Shown: positions 44,001-58,137 of the stretch, one piece after another | Layout of the letters: the number at the start of each line of letters is the position of its first letter | Numbering within the stretch: the first letter of the stretch is position 1 | Assembly: GCF_003719195.1 (NCBI RefSeq) | Contig: NZ_CP024996.1 | Location: 2,604,001 to 2,668,000, forward strand | Source of the DNA: Herbaspirillum rubrisubalbicans | GTDB lineage: Bacteria; Pseudomonadota; Gammaproteobacteria; Burkholderiales; Burkholderiaceae_D | Length of the DNA stretch: 64,000 nt | Direction of reading: 5' to 3' | The notes under the pieces: generated by a model | What the model was told of the DNA's origin: nothing | The model's database searches: none | The model's input: only the letters and a program-made list of their open reading frames with translations | Made by a program: the position numbers and the translations under genes

Positions 44001-47000
44001 GGACGGCGTCGGCTTCGAGATAGGCATGACAGGCCACGCCGCCCAGGGCGTAATGGCTTTGCCGGCCGACCCAGTAGGCGTGCTGCAGTTCGGTCAGCAC
44101 GAAGGGTTGGTCGGCCTGTGCGGGATCAGCATGGATAGGTTCAGCCGCCGCCATGGACGCGCTGGCGGACGCCTGGACCTGCTGCTGTGCCTGTTGCAAC
44201 AGGTAGTCGGTGAGCGAGGCCGCCGTGGTGTGTTCGAACAGGGCCTTGAGCTCGCAGCGGATGCCCAGCGTCAGCTCGCACTGGCGCGCCAGCTCCATGA
44301 TCAGGATGGAGTCCATGCCCAGGCGCAGCAGCGAAGCGTCCGGGGTGAGTTCGGCCGGGCTCATGCGCAGGATGCGCGAGAGTTCGGCGGTGACGAAGCC
44401 GGGGATGGCGGCGGCCAGCGCGGCCCGGTCAGCAGTATCGAGCGCTTGCGCCAGTGCTCCTGGCTGGCGCTGGCCAAGCAAGTCCTGGCAGCGGCTGAAC
44501 AAGGCCAGAGGCTGATACAGCGTCATGAGGGCGATCAGTCTGGACCAGTCGGCCTGCACCGCCACTGCGCAGCCATCGGTCAGCAGGCTGGGGCAGGACA
44601 GCAGTTGCCCCAGCCGCTGCAGGTAATGTTCGGGGCTCAGGCGTCGGATGCCTGCGGCCCGCAACAACTGCAGCAGGGATTCATCCACGTCGGACATGCC
44701 GCCGCCGCCCCAGGGACCCCAGGCAATGGCCATGCCCGGCAGCCCTTGCTGGCGGCGCAGGCGGATCAGGGCGTCTTCGAAGGCATTGGCCGCGCCATAG
44801 GGAATCTGCAGGCGCGAGCCCCAGATGCCGGAGATGGAGCTAAAGCAGATCAGGCTGGCCTGTGGCCGTTGCAGGCTCAGGCGGTGCAGGTTCCACGCGC
44901 CCTCGACCTTGGCGCTGCTGACGCGCTCGTAGTCTTCTGGGGTCAATAGCGCCAGTTCGCGGAAGACGCTGGTGCCGGCGCAGTGGAAGAGGGCAGACAG
45001 GGTATGGCCGCTTTCTTCTTCGCATGCAGCAATCCTGTGCCAGGCTTGCTGCATGGAGGCTGCCTCAGCGATATCGGCCTGCACCTGATCAATCCGGATG
45101 CCCTGTTGCTGCAACAGGGCCAGCCACCGCGCCTGCACCCCGCTGGCCGGCTGACGCGCCAGCAGCACCAGATGGCGCGCACCATGTCGCGCCAGCCAGT
45201 CCACCATATGCCGCCCCAGCGCACCGTTGGCGCCAGCCACCAGATACAGTCCGGCCGGATCGGCGCGGAAAGTGGCGTCGGCTGGCGTCGCCATCTCTGG
45301 CAGCGGCGCCAGTCTTGGCGTCCACCATTGGCCTTGTCGCCAGGCCAGGGCATTTTCCTGCGGCAGCCACGCTTGCCATTGCGCGGCCTGGGCCGCGATC
45401 CAGTCCAGGTCTGCCGCATGCTCGCTGTCGATCATCAGCCAGCGTACCGCCGGATACTCCAGCGCCAGCGCCCGCGCACTCCCCCACAGGGCGGCCTGGC
45501 CGGGATGAACTTGGTTTCCGGCCACGGCCTGTCCCCGTTCGGTCAGCAACACCATGGCGGGCGTGCGTGCATGGCGTTGCAGGGTCTGCAGGCAGCGCAC
45601 CAGATGCCAGATATCGTCGTGGGCAAACGGCGCGGCTTCATCGCTGGCCCGCGCCAGGAAGACCAGCATGTCGTCATTGCCGGGAAGCTGCGCCTGTTGG
45701 TCCGGATCGAACCAGCGCCATGCCTGCGCCGATGCGCCTCCGTGCTGGCGCGCACTGGCCAGCCACAGGCCCGGCGCCGGGTCGCTCGCTTTGGGCTGCG
45801 GTGGGTTCCAGGCTTCCCAACTGATCTGGTAGAGCGGGACCGCCGCCGCCTGCGCCGGCAGAGGCCGGGGGGGCAGCGCCAGCGGTGCATGGCGGGGAGC
45901 ATCTTCGTCGTATTCGAGCCAGTAGGAATGGCGGTCGAAGGGATAGGACGGCAGCGTGTGGGCGGCCACGGTGGCGCCGGGATGGCTATGCTCCCAGAGG
46001 AAGTCCTGACCCAGCCGGTACAGGGCGGCACAGCTGTGCGCCATGCTCTGGCCATCATCCTGCTGCCGCAGCAGGCTGGCCACGAACTGCACGGGGCTGG
46101 ACAACGGGCTGCGCTGCGCCAGGGCCGTTAGCACGGCATGCGGTCCCACTTCCAGCACTACGTCGGCCACCTCGGCCAGCGCCTGCAGGGCCTGGTGGAA
46201 GCGCACCGGCTCGCGCGCATGCTGGCGCAGGTAGTGGGCCGAGGGCGCCTCCTGCAGCCAGCTTCCGGTCAGGGTGGAGAGCATGGCCGTGGCGGGGGCG
46301 CTGGACGTGACCGACTGACACGCCTGCTCCCATTCTTGCAGCATCGGATCGAGCAAGGGCGAATGGAAGGCATGCGAGACGCTCAGGGCGCGGCAGTGGC
46401 AGCCTGCGCCGGCCAACTGTTCGGCCAGCACGGCAATGGCGCTGCCAGAACCGGAGAAGACCACATCCTGCTGGCCGTTGATGGCCGCAATGGCCAGCTC
46501 TTCCTGCAAGGCCGGCGGCAGCTGCCGCAGATGATCGCTGGCCTGTGCTTCGGTGAGGCGGGCCGCCAGCATCTTGCCGCCCTCAGGCAGCGCCTGCATC
46601 AGCTGGCCGCGACGTACGATGAGACGGCAGGCCTGTTCCAGTGGCAAGGCCCCGGCGATCACCATGGCGGCGAATTCGCCGATGGAGTGGCCCATCACCG
46701 CCACCGGCGCTACGCCCAGATGCAGCCACAGCCGCGCCAGTGCGTACTCAATGGCAAACAAGGCGGGCTGTGCGTGACAGGTCTGTTGCAGCAATGCTTC
46801 CTCGCCGTGGTGCATGAGATCAATGATGGAGCGGCCCAGATAGGGCAGCATCAATGTATCGACCTCGTCCAGGGCGGCGCGAAATACCGGCTGTTGCTCA
46901 TGGAGTTGCCGGCCCATCCCGATGTATTGCGCTCCCTGGCCGGTAAACATCATCGCGATGCGTGGCGGCTGCGTGGCGGGTGTACCGTCCTCCACAGGTT

Positions 47001-50000
47001 GGGCCAGCAATGTGCGCAGTTGGGCGATATCCTGCGCGACCAGGGCTTGCCGCACTGGCAGGTGTTCGCGCTGTCGCGCCAAGGTATTGGCCAGATGGGC
47101 GGGAGGGTAGGCTGCGTCCAGCAGATGGGCGTGATAGCGCGCCAGCAACTGGCGCAAGGCGGTCTCGGTCTGGGCCGAGAAGTGGAAGACGTAGGGCCCG
47201 GCGGCTTGCTGCTGCCCGGTGCTCAGGGAGCAAGACAGCGGTGGCGGCGCCTGTTCCAGCACCACGTGGGCGATGGTGCCGGTAAACCCATAGGAGGTCA
47301 CACCGGCGCGACGGACCGGTGCGCGTTGCGGCCACGCCTGCGGTGCCGTCGGCAGCCGCGCAGGGATGCGTTGCAGGTCAACCAGCGGGTTGACTTCATT
47401 GAGCCCGACCAGCGGCGGAATCAGCCCCTTTTCCAGCGCCAGGATGGTCTTGACGATGCCCGCCGCCCCGGCAGCGGCTTCCAGGTGGCCGATGTTGGTC
47501 TTGATGGAGCCCAGCCACAGAGGGTCATCGTCTGCCCGCCCGGCAAAGAGCTGCGCCAGCGAGTCATATTCGATCGGGTCGCCCAGGCGGGTGCCGGTGC
47601 CGTGCATTTCCACATAGTCGATTTGCGCTGGGCTCAGTCCGGCCCGTTGCAGCGAACGGCGCAATAGCTGGAACTGAGCCTGTCCATTGGGCGCCGACAG
47701 GCTGCTGCCGCTGCCGTCCTGGCGCACGGTCGTGTCGCGGATGACGGCGCGGATGGTATTGCCATCGGCCAGGGCCTGTTGCAGCGGCTTGAGCACCAGC
47801 ACCAGGCAACCTTCGCCACGCACATATCCATCGGCGGCCGCATCCATGGTCTTGCAGCGGCCATCGGCAGCCAGCATGCCGGCCTTGTTCAGTACCACAT
47901 CGATCTCGGGCACCAGGTGCAGCTTGACCCCGGCGGCCACGGCCAGCGGGCATTCACCCGCGCGCAGGCTCTGCACGGCCAGGTGCAGCGCGCTATGGGC
48001 CGAGGAGCAAGCCGTGTCCACCGACATGGCCGGACCATGCCAGTCGAAGTGGAAGGACAGACGTCCCGCCGCCGCCGCAAAGACGGTGCCGGTGCCGTAG
48101 TACGCGTCCAGGTGCGCCGGATCGGCGCTGGCAAACGGAAGGTGGCCGTAGTCGGCCGTGCCGATGCCGACGAACACGCCGGTGTCGCTGCCCTTGAGCG
48201 AGGAGGGCGTCAGTCCCGCATTTTCCAGCGCGTGCCAGCACTCTTCCAGCAACAGCCGCTGCTGGGGATCGGTATTGATGGCCTCGCGCGGCGACATCTT
48301 GAAGAAGGGCGCATCGAAGCGGTCGATGTCTTCCAGGTAGCTGCCCAACCCAGGGATATCGTCGCGCCGGCGGAAGCGCTGTGCCGGCATGCTGCGGATG
48401 GCGTCCTTGCCCTGCACCAGCATGTCCCAGAGGGCGTCTTCGGTGACGATGTCGGCGCCATCCGGACCGGGCAGCCGCAAGCCCATGCCGATGATGGCGA
48501 TGTCGCTTGTCCGTGCGCTGTCGCTAGTCTGCGGCGCTGCTGCAGCCGGGCCTGGCTCCAGATCGGCGCGTAACTGTCTGAGCAGTGCATGGATGCTGGG
48601 ATGCTGGTAGAGCAGATCGTCGGGCAGGTTGCGGCCCAGTTCACGGCCCAGTGCGGCGGTCAGATCCACGGCGCTCATCGAATCCAGACCATACTGGAAC
48701 AGGCTCACCTCGGGGTCCAGCGAACGCGCGGAGACATTGCCCAGGTGTTGCGCCAGCCATTGGCCCAGGCCACGGAGGGAAAGGTCGAAGGCTGGCGCGG
48801 TCGGCGCTGCCATCGGTGCAGCGGGCGTCAGGATATCCTCATGCAAGACTACCAGCTCGCGCGCGAGATAGGACTGCCTGACCGTGCGCCGCCGGATCTT
48901 GCCGCTGGTGGTGCGGGGCAGGGTGCCTTTGCGGATCAGGATGATGGCATGCGCGCTCAGCTGATGCTCCTGCGCCACCGTCTGGCGGATGGTCGCGGCC
49001 AGGTCGGCGTAGTCTGAGCTCTGGGCCTGAGCGCTCTTGCGCACCTCCTGCACGATCACCAGTCTGTCCTCACCGCTGTCATCGCTCAGGGAAAACGCCG
49101 CCGCACTGTCCTCGACAGCCAGTGCATGACACTGGCTGGCGCTGGCCTCGATGTCATTGGGGTAGTGGCATTGGCCACGGAAGATCATCATGTCTTTGCG
49201 CCGTCCGGTGACAAACAACTGGCCCTCATGCAGGAAACCCATATCGCCTGTGCGCAGGAAGGGATGTTCTCCCGGCGCTGCATCGACCAGTGTTCCGGCA
49301 AAGGCTTCGTCGTTCTGGTTCTTGCCCCAGTAGCCGCCGGCCACGCTGGGCCCGCGCACCCAGATTTCCCCCACCATGTCCTGGCCCAGGCAGCGCTTGT
49401 GTTCGGGATCGACGATCAGCACTTCCTGCGCGCCAAAGTCGTCGCCATTGCCCACATACCAGCGGGCGCGCTCCTGGGGAGGATGAGGCAGGACGATATC
49501 GCGCTCGATGGCCTGCCGGTCCACGGCCAGCAGGCAGGGCCCGCGGTCATGGGTATTGGCCGATACCACCAGGGTGGCTTCGGCCAGGCCGTAGGCAGGG
49601 CGCATGGCGGTGGCGGTCAATCCGTAGGGTGCAAAGGCGTCGATGAAACCTTGCACATGCACCGGCAGCACTGGTTCGGCGGCGGGCATGAGGCAATGCA
49701 CCGAGGACAGGTCCAGTTCACGGCGCTGCTGCGGCGTGGCGGTGGCCAGCGCGCTGACGCAGCTTCGCAGCGCAAAGCTGGGACAGGGAAGCACGGTGGC
49801 GCGCTCGCGGCTGGCCAGCAGCAGCCAGTCCAGCGGGGCGGCCACGAAGGACATCGGCGGCATGTACAGCGCCCTGCCACCCAGCGCCAGCGGTGCGAGG
49901 ATGCCCATGATCAGACCCAGGTCATGGAACAGCGGCAGCCACGACGCCACCGTACAGGACTGGCCTTGCGGCGCCAGCAGGCGGCGCTGGAACTGGATGT

Positions 50001-50586
50001 TGTGTAGCAGTTGCCCGTGGCGGTTGACCACGCCCTTGGGCAGACCGGTCGAGCCCGAGGTGTATTGCAGGAAGGCGATGGCTTGCGCGTTCAGTGCATC
50101 CGGACGCTGCCATGCAGCCGCATCGGCCACCAGCGATTCGAGATGGACGATGTCCATGGCCTGCCGGGCCGCAAACTGCTTGAGCTCATCGCCTGACGCC
50201 TGTTCGATTGTTTCGCCCGTGAGCACGAAGGCCGGCTTGCAGTCGTCGCTGATGGCGTCGATCTTGGCCAGCACCCGCTTGACCCGCGCTGCCCCCGGCA
50301 GATTGACCGGCACGGCGATGATGCCGGCATAGAAACAGGCCAGCAGGCTGACCACGTAGTCCAGTCCCGAGGGGAACAGGATCAGCGCCACCGTCCCTGG
50401 CGTCCAGCGCTGTTGCAGCGCTGCGGCATGTGCGCGCACGCGCTCGGAGAGTTCGCCATAACTGAGCCGCTGCTGGCGGCTGTCGGAAAAATGCAGGGCT
50501 TCCCGCTCCCCATTCTGCCGGGCCCAATGCTCCAGCCAGTCTGGCAAAGCGGGTTTGCTACTCAGGTCGTGGGCATGGTCGGTCAT
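38068..50586 (-). CDS. Giant hybrid synthase NRPS1: FAAL-ACP-KS-AT-KR-ACP-Cy-A(E)-PCP-Cy-PCP
   Basis: 4172 aa; ATG at 50586 after GAGGAT. FAAL (1-580): 'LQYTSGSTGLPKGV' 173-186. ACP Ser636. KS (about 690-1130) Cys860 in 'DTACSSAH'. AT Ser1301 'GHSIGE' and 'HAFH' 1405-1408, a malonyl signature. KR with 'GANGALG' and Tyr1930. ACP Ser2093. Cy1 Asp2294/Asp2299 (DMLIND). A domain (about 2620-3130) with 'FDLSVYD', 'VWNSVPA', 'GGATEASIW', fitting the Cys code DLYNLSLIW; between its last core motifs sits an MT-like domain ('ILEVGGRSGLA', about 3266) like the PchE/HMWP2 epimerase insert. PCP Ser3539. Cy2 Asp3731/Asp3736 (DNLICD). PCP Ser4097. The C-terminal half equals HMWP2; the N-terminal half replaces salicylate loading and resembles micacocidin MicC, where a FAAL primes an iterative PKS to build an alkyl-salicylate. 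Product predicted: aryl-bis-heterocycle. Confidence 0.92.
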   Translation of the reverse strand: MTDHAHDLSSKPALPDWLEHWARQNGEREALHFSDSRQQRLSYGELSERVRAHAAALQQRWTPGTVALILFPSGLDYVVSLLACFYAGIIAVPVNLPGAARVKRVLAKIDAISDDCKPAFVLTGETIEQASGDELKQFAARQAMDIVHLESLVADAAAWQRPDALNAQAIAFLQYTSGSTGLPKGVVNRHGQLLHNIQFQRRLLAPQGQSCTVASWLPLFHDLGLIMGILAPLALGGRALYMPPMSFVAAPLDWLLLASRERATVLPCPSFALRSCVSALATATPQQRRELDLSSVHCLMPAAEPVLPVHVQGFIDAFAPYGLTATAMRPAYGLAEATLVVSANTHDRGPCLLAVDRQAIERDIVLPHPPQERARWYVGNGDDFGAQEVLIVDPEHKRCLGQDMVGEIWVRGPSVAGGYWGKNQNDEAFAGTLVDAAPGEHPFLRTGDMGFLHEGQLFVTGRRKDMMIFRGQCHYPNDIEASASQCHALAVEDSAAAFSLSDDSGEDRLVIVQEVRKSAQAQSSDYADLAATIRQTVAQEHQLSAHAIILIRKGTLPRTTSGKIRRRTVRQSYLARELVVLHEDILTPAAPMAAPTAPAFDLSLRGLGQWLAQHLGNVSARSLDPEVSLFQYGLDSMSAVDLTAALGRELGRNLPDDLLYQHPSIHALLRQLRADLEPGPAAAAPQTSDSARTSDIAIIGMGLRLPGPDGADIVTEDALWDMLVQGKDAIRSMPAQRFRRRDDIPGLGSYLEDIDRFDAPFFKMSPREAINTDPQQRLLLEECWHALENAGLTPSSLKGSDTGVFVGIGTADYGHLPFASADPAHLDAYYGTGTVFAAAAGRLSFHFDWHGPAMSVDTACSSAHSALHLAVQSLRAGECPLAVAAGVKLHLVPEIDVVLNKAGMLAADGRCKTMDAAADGYVRGEGCLVLVLKPLQQALADGNTIRAVIRDTTVRQDGSGSSLSAPNGQAQFQLLRRSLQRAGLSPAQIDYVEMHGTGTRLGDPIEYDSLAQLFAGRADDDPLWLGSIKTNIGHLEAAAGAAGIVKTILALEKGLIPPLVGLNEVNPLVDLQRIPARLPTAPQAWPQRAPVRRAGVTSYGFTGTIAHVVLEQAPPPLSCSLSTGQQQAAGPYVFHFSAQTETALRQLLARYHAHLLDAAYPPAHLANTLARQREHLPVRQALVAQDIAQLRTLLAQPVEDGTPATQPPRIAMMFTGQGAQYIGMGRQLHEQQPVFRAALDEVDTLMLPYLGRSIIDLMHHGEEALLQQTCHAQPALFAIEYALARLWLHLGVAPVAVMGHSIGEFAAMVIAGALPLEQACRLIVRRGQLMQALPEGGKMLAARLTEAQASDHLRQLPPALQEELAIAAINGQQDVVFSGSGSAIAVLAEQLAGAGCHCRALSVSHAFHSPLLDPMLQEWEQACQSVTSSAPATAMLSTLTGSWLQEAPSAHYLRQHAREPVRFHQALQALAEVADVVLEVGPHAVLTALAQRSPLSSPVQFVASLLRQQDDGQSMAHSCAALYRLGQDFLWEHSHPGATVAAHTLPSYPFDRHSYWLEYDEDAPRHAPLALPPRPLPAQAAAVPLYQISWEAWNPPQPKASDPAPGLWLASARQHGGASAQAWRWFDPDQQAQLPGNDDMLVFLARASDEAAPFAHDDIWHLVRCLQTLQRHARTPAMVLLTERGQAVAGNQVHPGQAALWGSARALALEYPAVRWLMIDSEHAADLDWIAAQAAQWQAWLPQENALAWRQGQWWTPRLAPLPEMATPADATFRADPAGLYLVAGANGALGRHMVDWLARHGARHLVLLARQPASGVQARWLALLQQQGIRIDQVQADIAEAASMQQAWHRIAACEEESGHTLSALFHCAGTSVFRELALLTPEDYERVSSAKVEGAWNLHRLSLQRPQASLICFSSISGIWGSRLQIPYGAANAFEDALIRLRRQQGLPGMAIAWGPWGGGGMSDVDESLLQLLRAAGIRRLSPEHYLQRLGQLLSCPSLLTDGCAVAVQADWSRLIALMTLYQPLALFSRCQDLLGQRQPGALAQALDTADRAALAAAIPGFVTAELSRILRMSPAELTPDASLLRLGMDSILIMELARQCELTLGIRCELKALFEHTTAASLTDYLLQQAQQQVQASASASMAAAEPIHADPAQADQPFVLTELQHAYWVGRQSHYALGGVACHAYLEADAVHGLDSARLERCWNVLIARHGALRIVIGSDGLQRILPQTPHYAIQVADCRQHSQAQTDALQTQWRQAMSHQVMDSQQWPLFDVRVMHCPEGRSRLFIGIDMLINDATSGQILWEELAALYQADGDAQAAGLRPFSISFRDYIQAKYQHSTARQAAREQARQFWLEQLPSLPAAPQLPLRHEALQQHQPRFSRRQHRLDAHQWSRLREQAASVNCTPAALLITAFAEVLAAWSSEKRFTLNLTTFDRLPWHEDVPHLLGDFTAVTLLPLDLSSRSGFAQRAAAVNGSILGYLQHRAFSAVDVLREWNRGRERAEALSMPVVFTSQLGMSDPTKGAARQSPLGEVVYGISQTPQVWLDHQACEQEGALVFNWDVIDDLFLPGVVDAMFDAYCTLLHYLAADPAHWETALPAMLPLRQQQVRQAVNDTPAPLPQACLDQLFFSRAQQQPEQLALVSREGQWRYGQLAQWAQRLSQALLAAGVRPGDRVAVLMQKCSQQVAACLAIQQCGAAYVPVDSSTPSSRLHSILAGSTIRVVLSRSAERAHVQSLLDGQETILLEADEDQLASYPAHTPEAPRNLHDAAYVIYTSGSTGTPKGVLIDHMGAANTVLDINRRFGITAGDKVLGLSSLYFDLSVYDIFGTLAAGGTLVLPDHDKVRDPGHWLRLVQEHGVTVWNSVPALLELLLDSAEQSGQSLPGLRHVLLSGDWISLGLPPRLRQAAPASQLIAMGGATEASIWSNWFAVQEVAAHWRSIPYGKPLSNQAYHVLDAHGQPCPDYVTGDLYIAGIGLAVGYENDAQKTADSFIHMPDGQRLYRTGDLARYWTDGNLEFLGRRDFQVKIAGNRIELGDIEAALLRCPGVREAVVDTIGTPPQLRLAAWVVPQGGPSPILQALESPFTEPERLWQDILSHSQQVFAGQPAQAERLQDFWQLIDQLGLRMMHDTLAQAGITDPAGCSADQLMQQTGAAPVFFSLLQRWRTLLAAQSAPLPDWAELRALASVQQLPATVLDRLQHSAALRLAILRQQRDAMELFYSSDETLSPEQLTQLNPLATSATSAMAEAIRQLARASAQPLRILEVGGRSGLAAQQLLLQLAGCPLHYHLSDPSRTLLEQARQRLSAHPHPEHQFTFELTQAPQHGPQAEHDMDLVVAFNALHRERDIAALLRALRQRLAPGACLLAVETTRNSHFQLATVALLEQGYTQFADQRQHSGDALLSADQWVSAFNEAGWERAGWSGIQPAPLGGLALLLAQQREHVYRFQSAPLQQALQQLLPAYMVPGALMALDELPLSATGKVDRKRLPRPAMRAALASATSAVADTPLAQLWQQALGVSTLTPDSDFFALGGDSLIAVRLIERIRHTLHANVALTDLFEASGFGAFERRVLAAPAMAETHSAGLHPDPVHWAEPFPLTDVQQAYWIGRKAGFELGGISTHIYAEIEVEGFSIEQLQSSWQAVVRRHGMLRAVISDDGLQQCLPEVPPYVITYHDLRQADDAAHLHWQEQTRQQLSHAVHDTTRWPLFAIHAASLDAQRIRICISLDNLICDGRSMRLILAEWSARLRHPEQSWPLLSASFRDYVLFREAQPVNQQSLHYWLTRLQQLPPPPVLPMQARTSDALPHFTRRQMRLSADRWQRLQGFATQRGLTINALLLTAYAELIAHWSARADFTLSLTLFNRPAVHADIDGMVGDFTSLVLFAFDARTPASFQQRATAVQGQMWQDLEHQDVSAVRVLREAARQRGQLNMVAAPVVFTSGLGVAQGGDDHDSWLGDFVYSVSQTPQVWLDQQLVERHGRLELSWDSVDGLFPEGLLDEMFHAYELLLHTLADHDSAWATPATLLLPERHARLLESTASAPAANDAAPQAHLPEAIADQLTSLLGELVELPAHLLQRRDALLQTNFFELGASSLELIRLHQRLQHRFDLTLPVVDVFSHTTLASLATHLGRLAGQQQPADPAAAPDSASRLERRRNNDRAQKRRALSE

Positions 50587-50685
50587 GGCGAAATCCTCAG
50601 TTGAACAGCATGTAAAGAGCACAGCCAGGCTCCGATGGTGGTGCCCGGCTGTGAAATGAAAGTACAGGTCGATGGCATACTAAAT

Positions 50686-50704
50686 GATAATGATTGCTAT
50701 TTGC
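50686..50704. promoter_or_regulatory. Fur box between NRPS1 and NRPS2
   Basis: GATAATGATTGCTATTTGC matches the first nine bases of the Fur consensus perfectly and 13 of 19 overall. It lies in the 291-bp divergent region between the two synthetase genes, about 100 nt from the NRPS1 ATG, where it could repress both operons. I found no TAAA(T)-N16/17-CGT motif for the PvdS-like factor on either strand here. Confidence 0.6.
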
Positions 50705-50877
50705 AATATTCATTTTTTTAGATAAGATGGTTCGCCAGGTCATTTTTGTTGTGCCGCAAGTGCAGTTCCGGACCACAGTTCCGGCCCTGTTGTGACGGCC
50801 CTGTTCCCCAGCCCGAAAGAGCATCCCCGACCATCCCGCGTCGGGTGGTGCGTATGCAAAATTCACGTCGGAAGGGG

Positions 50878-56574
<5,697 letters not shown>

Positions 56575-56577
56575 CGC

Positions 56578-57375
56578 ATGGAGGTCTTGCTTGCCGACGC
56601 AGGCGCGCAGATGTGCAGTTTCATCCCGACCATCACGCCGCTATCGCTGCAGGCCGGCTCCCAGTTACGGGTGCTGTCCTGCACGTTCGACCGCCAGGCC
56701 TATCACGATGCGCTCTATGCGACCCTTGGTGTGGCGCAGCCTGCGCAGATCATGGGCGCGGTGGTCAAACGCAAGGCTGAGTATCTGGCCGGACGCTACC
56801 TGTGCCGCTTGCTGTTGCAGGCGGAGGGACAAGCGGGGCAAGTGGCCATCGGGCCGCATCGCCAGCCGCTCTGGCCTGCGGGCTGGCTGGGATCGATCAC
56901 GCACAGCGGTAACCGCGCCGTGGCTGCGCTGTGGCCGGACCGGGGCGACAGGGTCCTGGGACTGGACCTGGAGCACTGGATACCGGCGGCCACCGCAAGC
57001 GTCATCCAGTCCCGCATCACCCTGCCGGGCGAGCTCGACGGGCTGGCTGCGCACTGGTCCCATGGGCGCTTGCTCACGCTAGCCTTTTCGGCCAAGGAGT
57101 CCCTGTACAAGGCATTGTTTGCGAGGGTGGGCCATTTCTTTGATTTTCACTGCGCGCAGTTGTGCGCAGTGGATGACCTGAGCCATCGCTTTACCCTGCG
57201 ATTGAATCAGGATCTGGCCGAAGGCTTGCTGCAAGGCAAACAATTTACGGGAGGATTTTCTGCTGGCGCCCAGCAGTTGCTTACCTGGATCGCATGCTCT
57301 GAGAGCACAGCCGCTGCAGCGGTGGATGTGCACCTACCCATCGATGGAGAGTTAGAGCGACATTCCTTGCAGTGA
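56578..57375 (+). CDS. 4'-phosphopantetheinyl transferase, EntD type
   Basis: 265 aa starting 3 nt after the NRPS2 stop (an ATG at 56611 is an alternative). Motifs: 'KRKAEYLAGRYL' (64-75), 'GSITHSG' (105-111), 'GLDLEHW' (128-134; the Mg-binding acidic pair Asp130/Glu132) and 'FSAKESLYKALF' (170-181; Lys/Glu). It transfers phosphopantetheine from CoA to the serines of the ACP/PCP domains, activating the synthases on both sides and probably those of the second siderophore cluster. Being translationally adjacent to NRPS2 it is expressed with the pathway it serves. Confidence 0.92.
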   Translation: MEVLLADAGAQMCSFIPTITPLSLQAGSQLRVLSCTFDRQAYHDALYATLGVAQPAQIMGAVVKRKAEYLAGRYLCRLLLQAEGQAGQVAIGPHRQPLWPAGWLGSITHSGNRAVAALWPDRGDRVLGLDLEHWIPAATASVIQSRITLPGELDGLAAHWSHGRLLTLAFSAKESLYKALFARVGHFFDFHCAQLCAVDDLSHRFTLRLNQDLAEGLLQGKQFTGGFSAGAQQLLTWIACSESTAAAAVDVHLPIDGELERHSLQ

Positions 57376-57439
57376 CCGTAGCGGTGGGCCTTGCCCTGCT
57401 GCAACGGAATTTGTATGGATATTGTTTGCTGGATCACCC

Positions 57440-58134
57440 TGACCAGCCTGAAACAACTGGTCCAGACTTAAAGTTTGTCTAAGCGGCAAGCCGCAGTGGT
57501 GCTGGGGTTGATGCCGGCAGTGTAGCCTGCGGTGCCGGCGGCCGGTATTTCAGTGAGCTATGCGGCCGAACGGTATTGTACTGATGACGCCATCGCTCGA
57601 TGATGACCTGAGCTTCTCGGAGGGTATAAAAGATTTCTCCGTTGAGCAGTTCATCGCCGAATTTGCCGTTAAAGGACTCGCAGTATCCGTTCTCCCAGGG
57701 GCTTCCTGGCTCGATATACAGCGTCTTTGAACCAACCGATGCAAGCCAGCGCCGAAGGTTCTTGGCGACCATTTCCGGACCATTGTCAGAGCGTAGATAG
57801 GCCGGAACACCGTAGGTCACCATGGCCTCAGCCTGGATATCGATGACGTCATTACTGCGAATTTGCCTGGCCACGTGCAGCGCCAGACAGCGGCGGGTGG
57901 CCTGGTCAATCTTCAGACCGCCATATTCCTTGCGCCAACGGAAGTAGGTTTGCTCCGTCACGCCGAGTTGGCGGCTGATTTCGGACGCCGTCTTGCCTTG
58001 TGCAGACATGACTTCTGCTTCGCGCAGTTTGTGGATGATGTCTTCGGATGTGAATCGCTTCTTGGGCATGCTCTGACTCTCCTTTTCAATAGCATATGAA
58101 ATTTCAAGTCGGACCAGTTGTTTCAGGCCGGTCA
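57440..58134 (-). mobile_element. Internally deleted IS3-family element with intact inverted repeats
   Basis: Ends are near-perfect inverted repeats of about 32 bp: left TGACCAGCCTGAAACAACTG at 57440, right (minus strand) TGACCGGCCTGAAACAACTG from 58134. Only about 695 bp separate them, whereas such elements are about 1.2-1.3 kb. The transposase inside is a shortened orfA-orfB fusion. No target duplication is visible. Because the ends are intact, a related transposase elsewhere could still mobilise it, MITE-like. Confidence 0.78.
57479..58069 (-). pseudogene. Deleted IS3-family transposase: OrfA joined in frame to the C-terminal part of OrfB
   Basis: 196 aa. Residues 1-58 ('MPKKRFTSEDIIHKLREAEV', 'TASEISRQLGVTEQTYFRWR', 'KEYGGLKIDQA') are OrfA. 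Directly after, 'TRRCLALHVARQIRSNDV', 'YLRSDNGPEMVAKNL', 'SPWENGYCESFNGKFGDELL' and 'HSSLKYRPPAPQ' are the second half of OrfB with the second Asp and the Glu. The end of OrfA, and the first part of OrfB including the first catalytic Asp, are missing, so the enzyme should be inactive. The join stays in frame, giving a clean open frame that could mislead gene callers. Confidence 0.82.
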
Positions 58135-58137
58135 CTC

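Noticed and set aside
43240..44949. 569-codon plus-strand frame inside NRPS1
   Set aside because: Antisense shadow; the minus strand has uninterrupted KR-ACP-Cy sequence there.
50587..50877. PvdS/OrbS-type promoter for the synthetase genes
   Set aside because: I scanned both strands for TAAA(T)-N16/17-CGT(C) and found no match; only the Fur box is supported.
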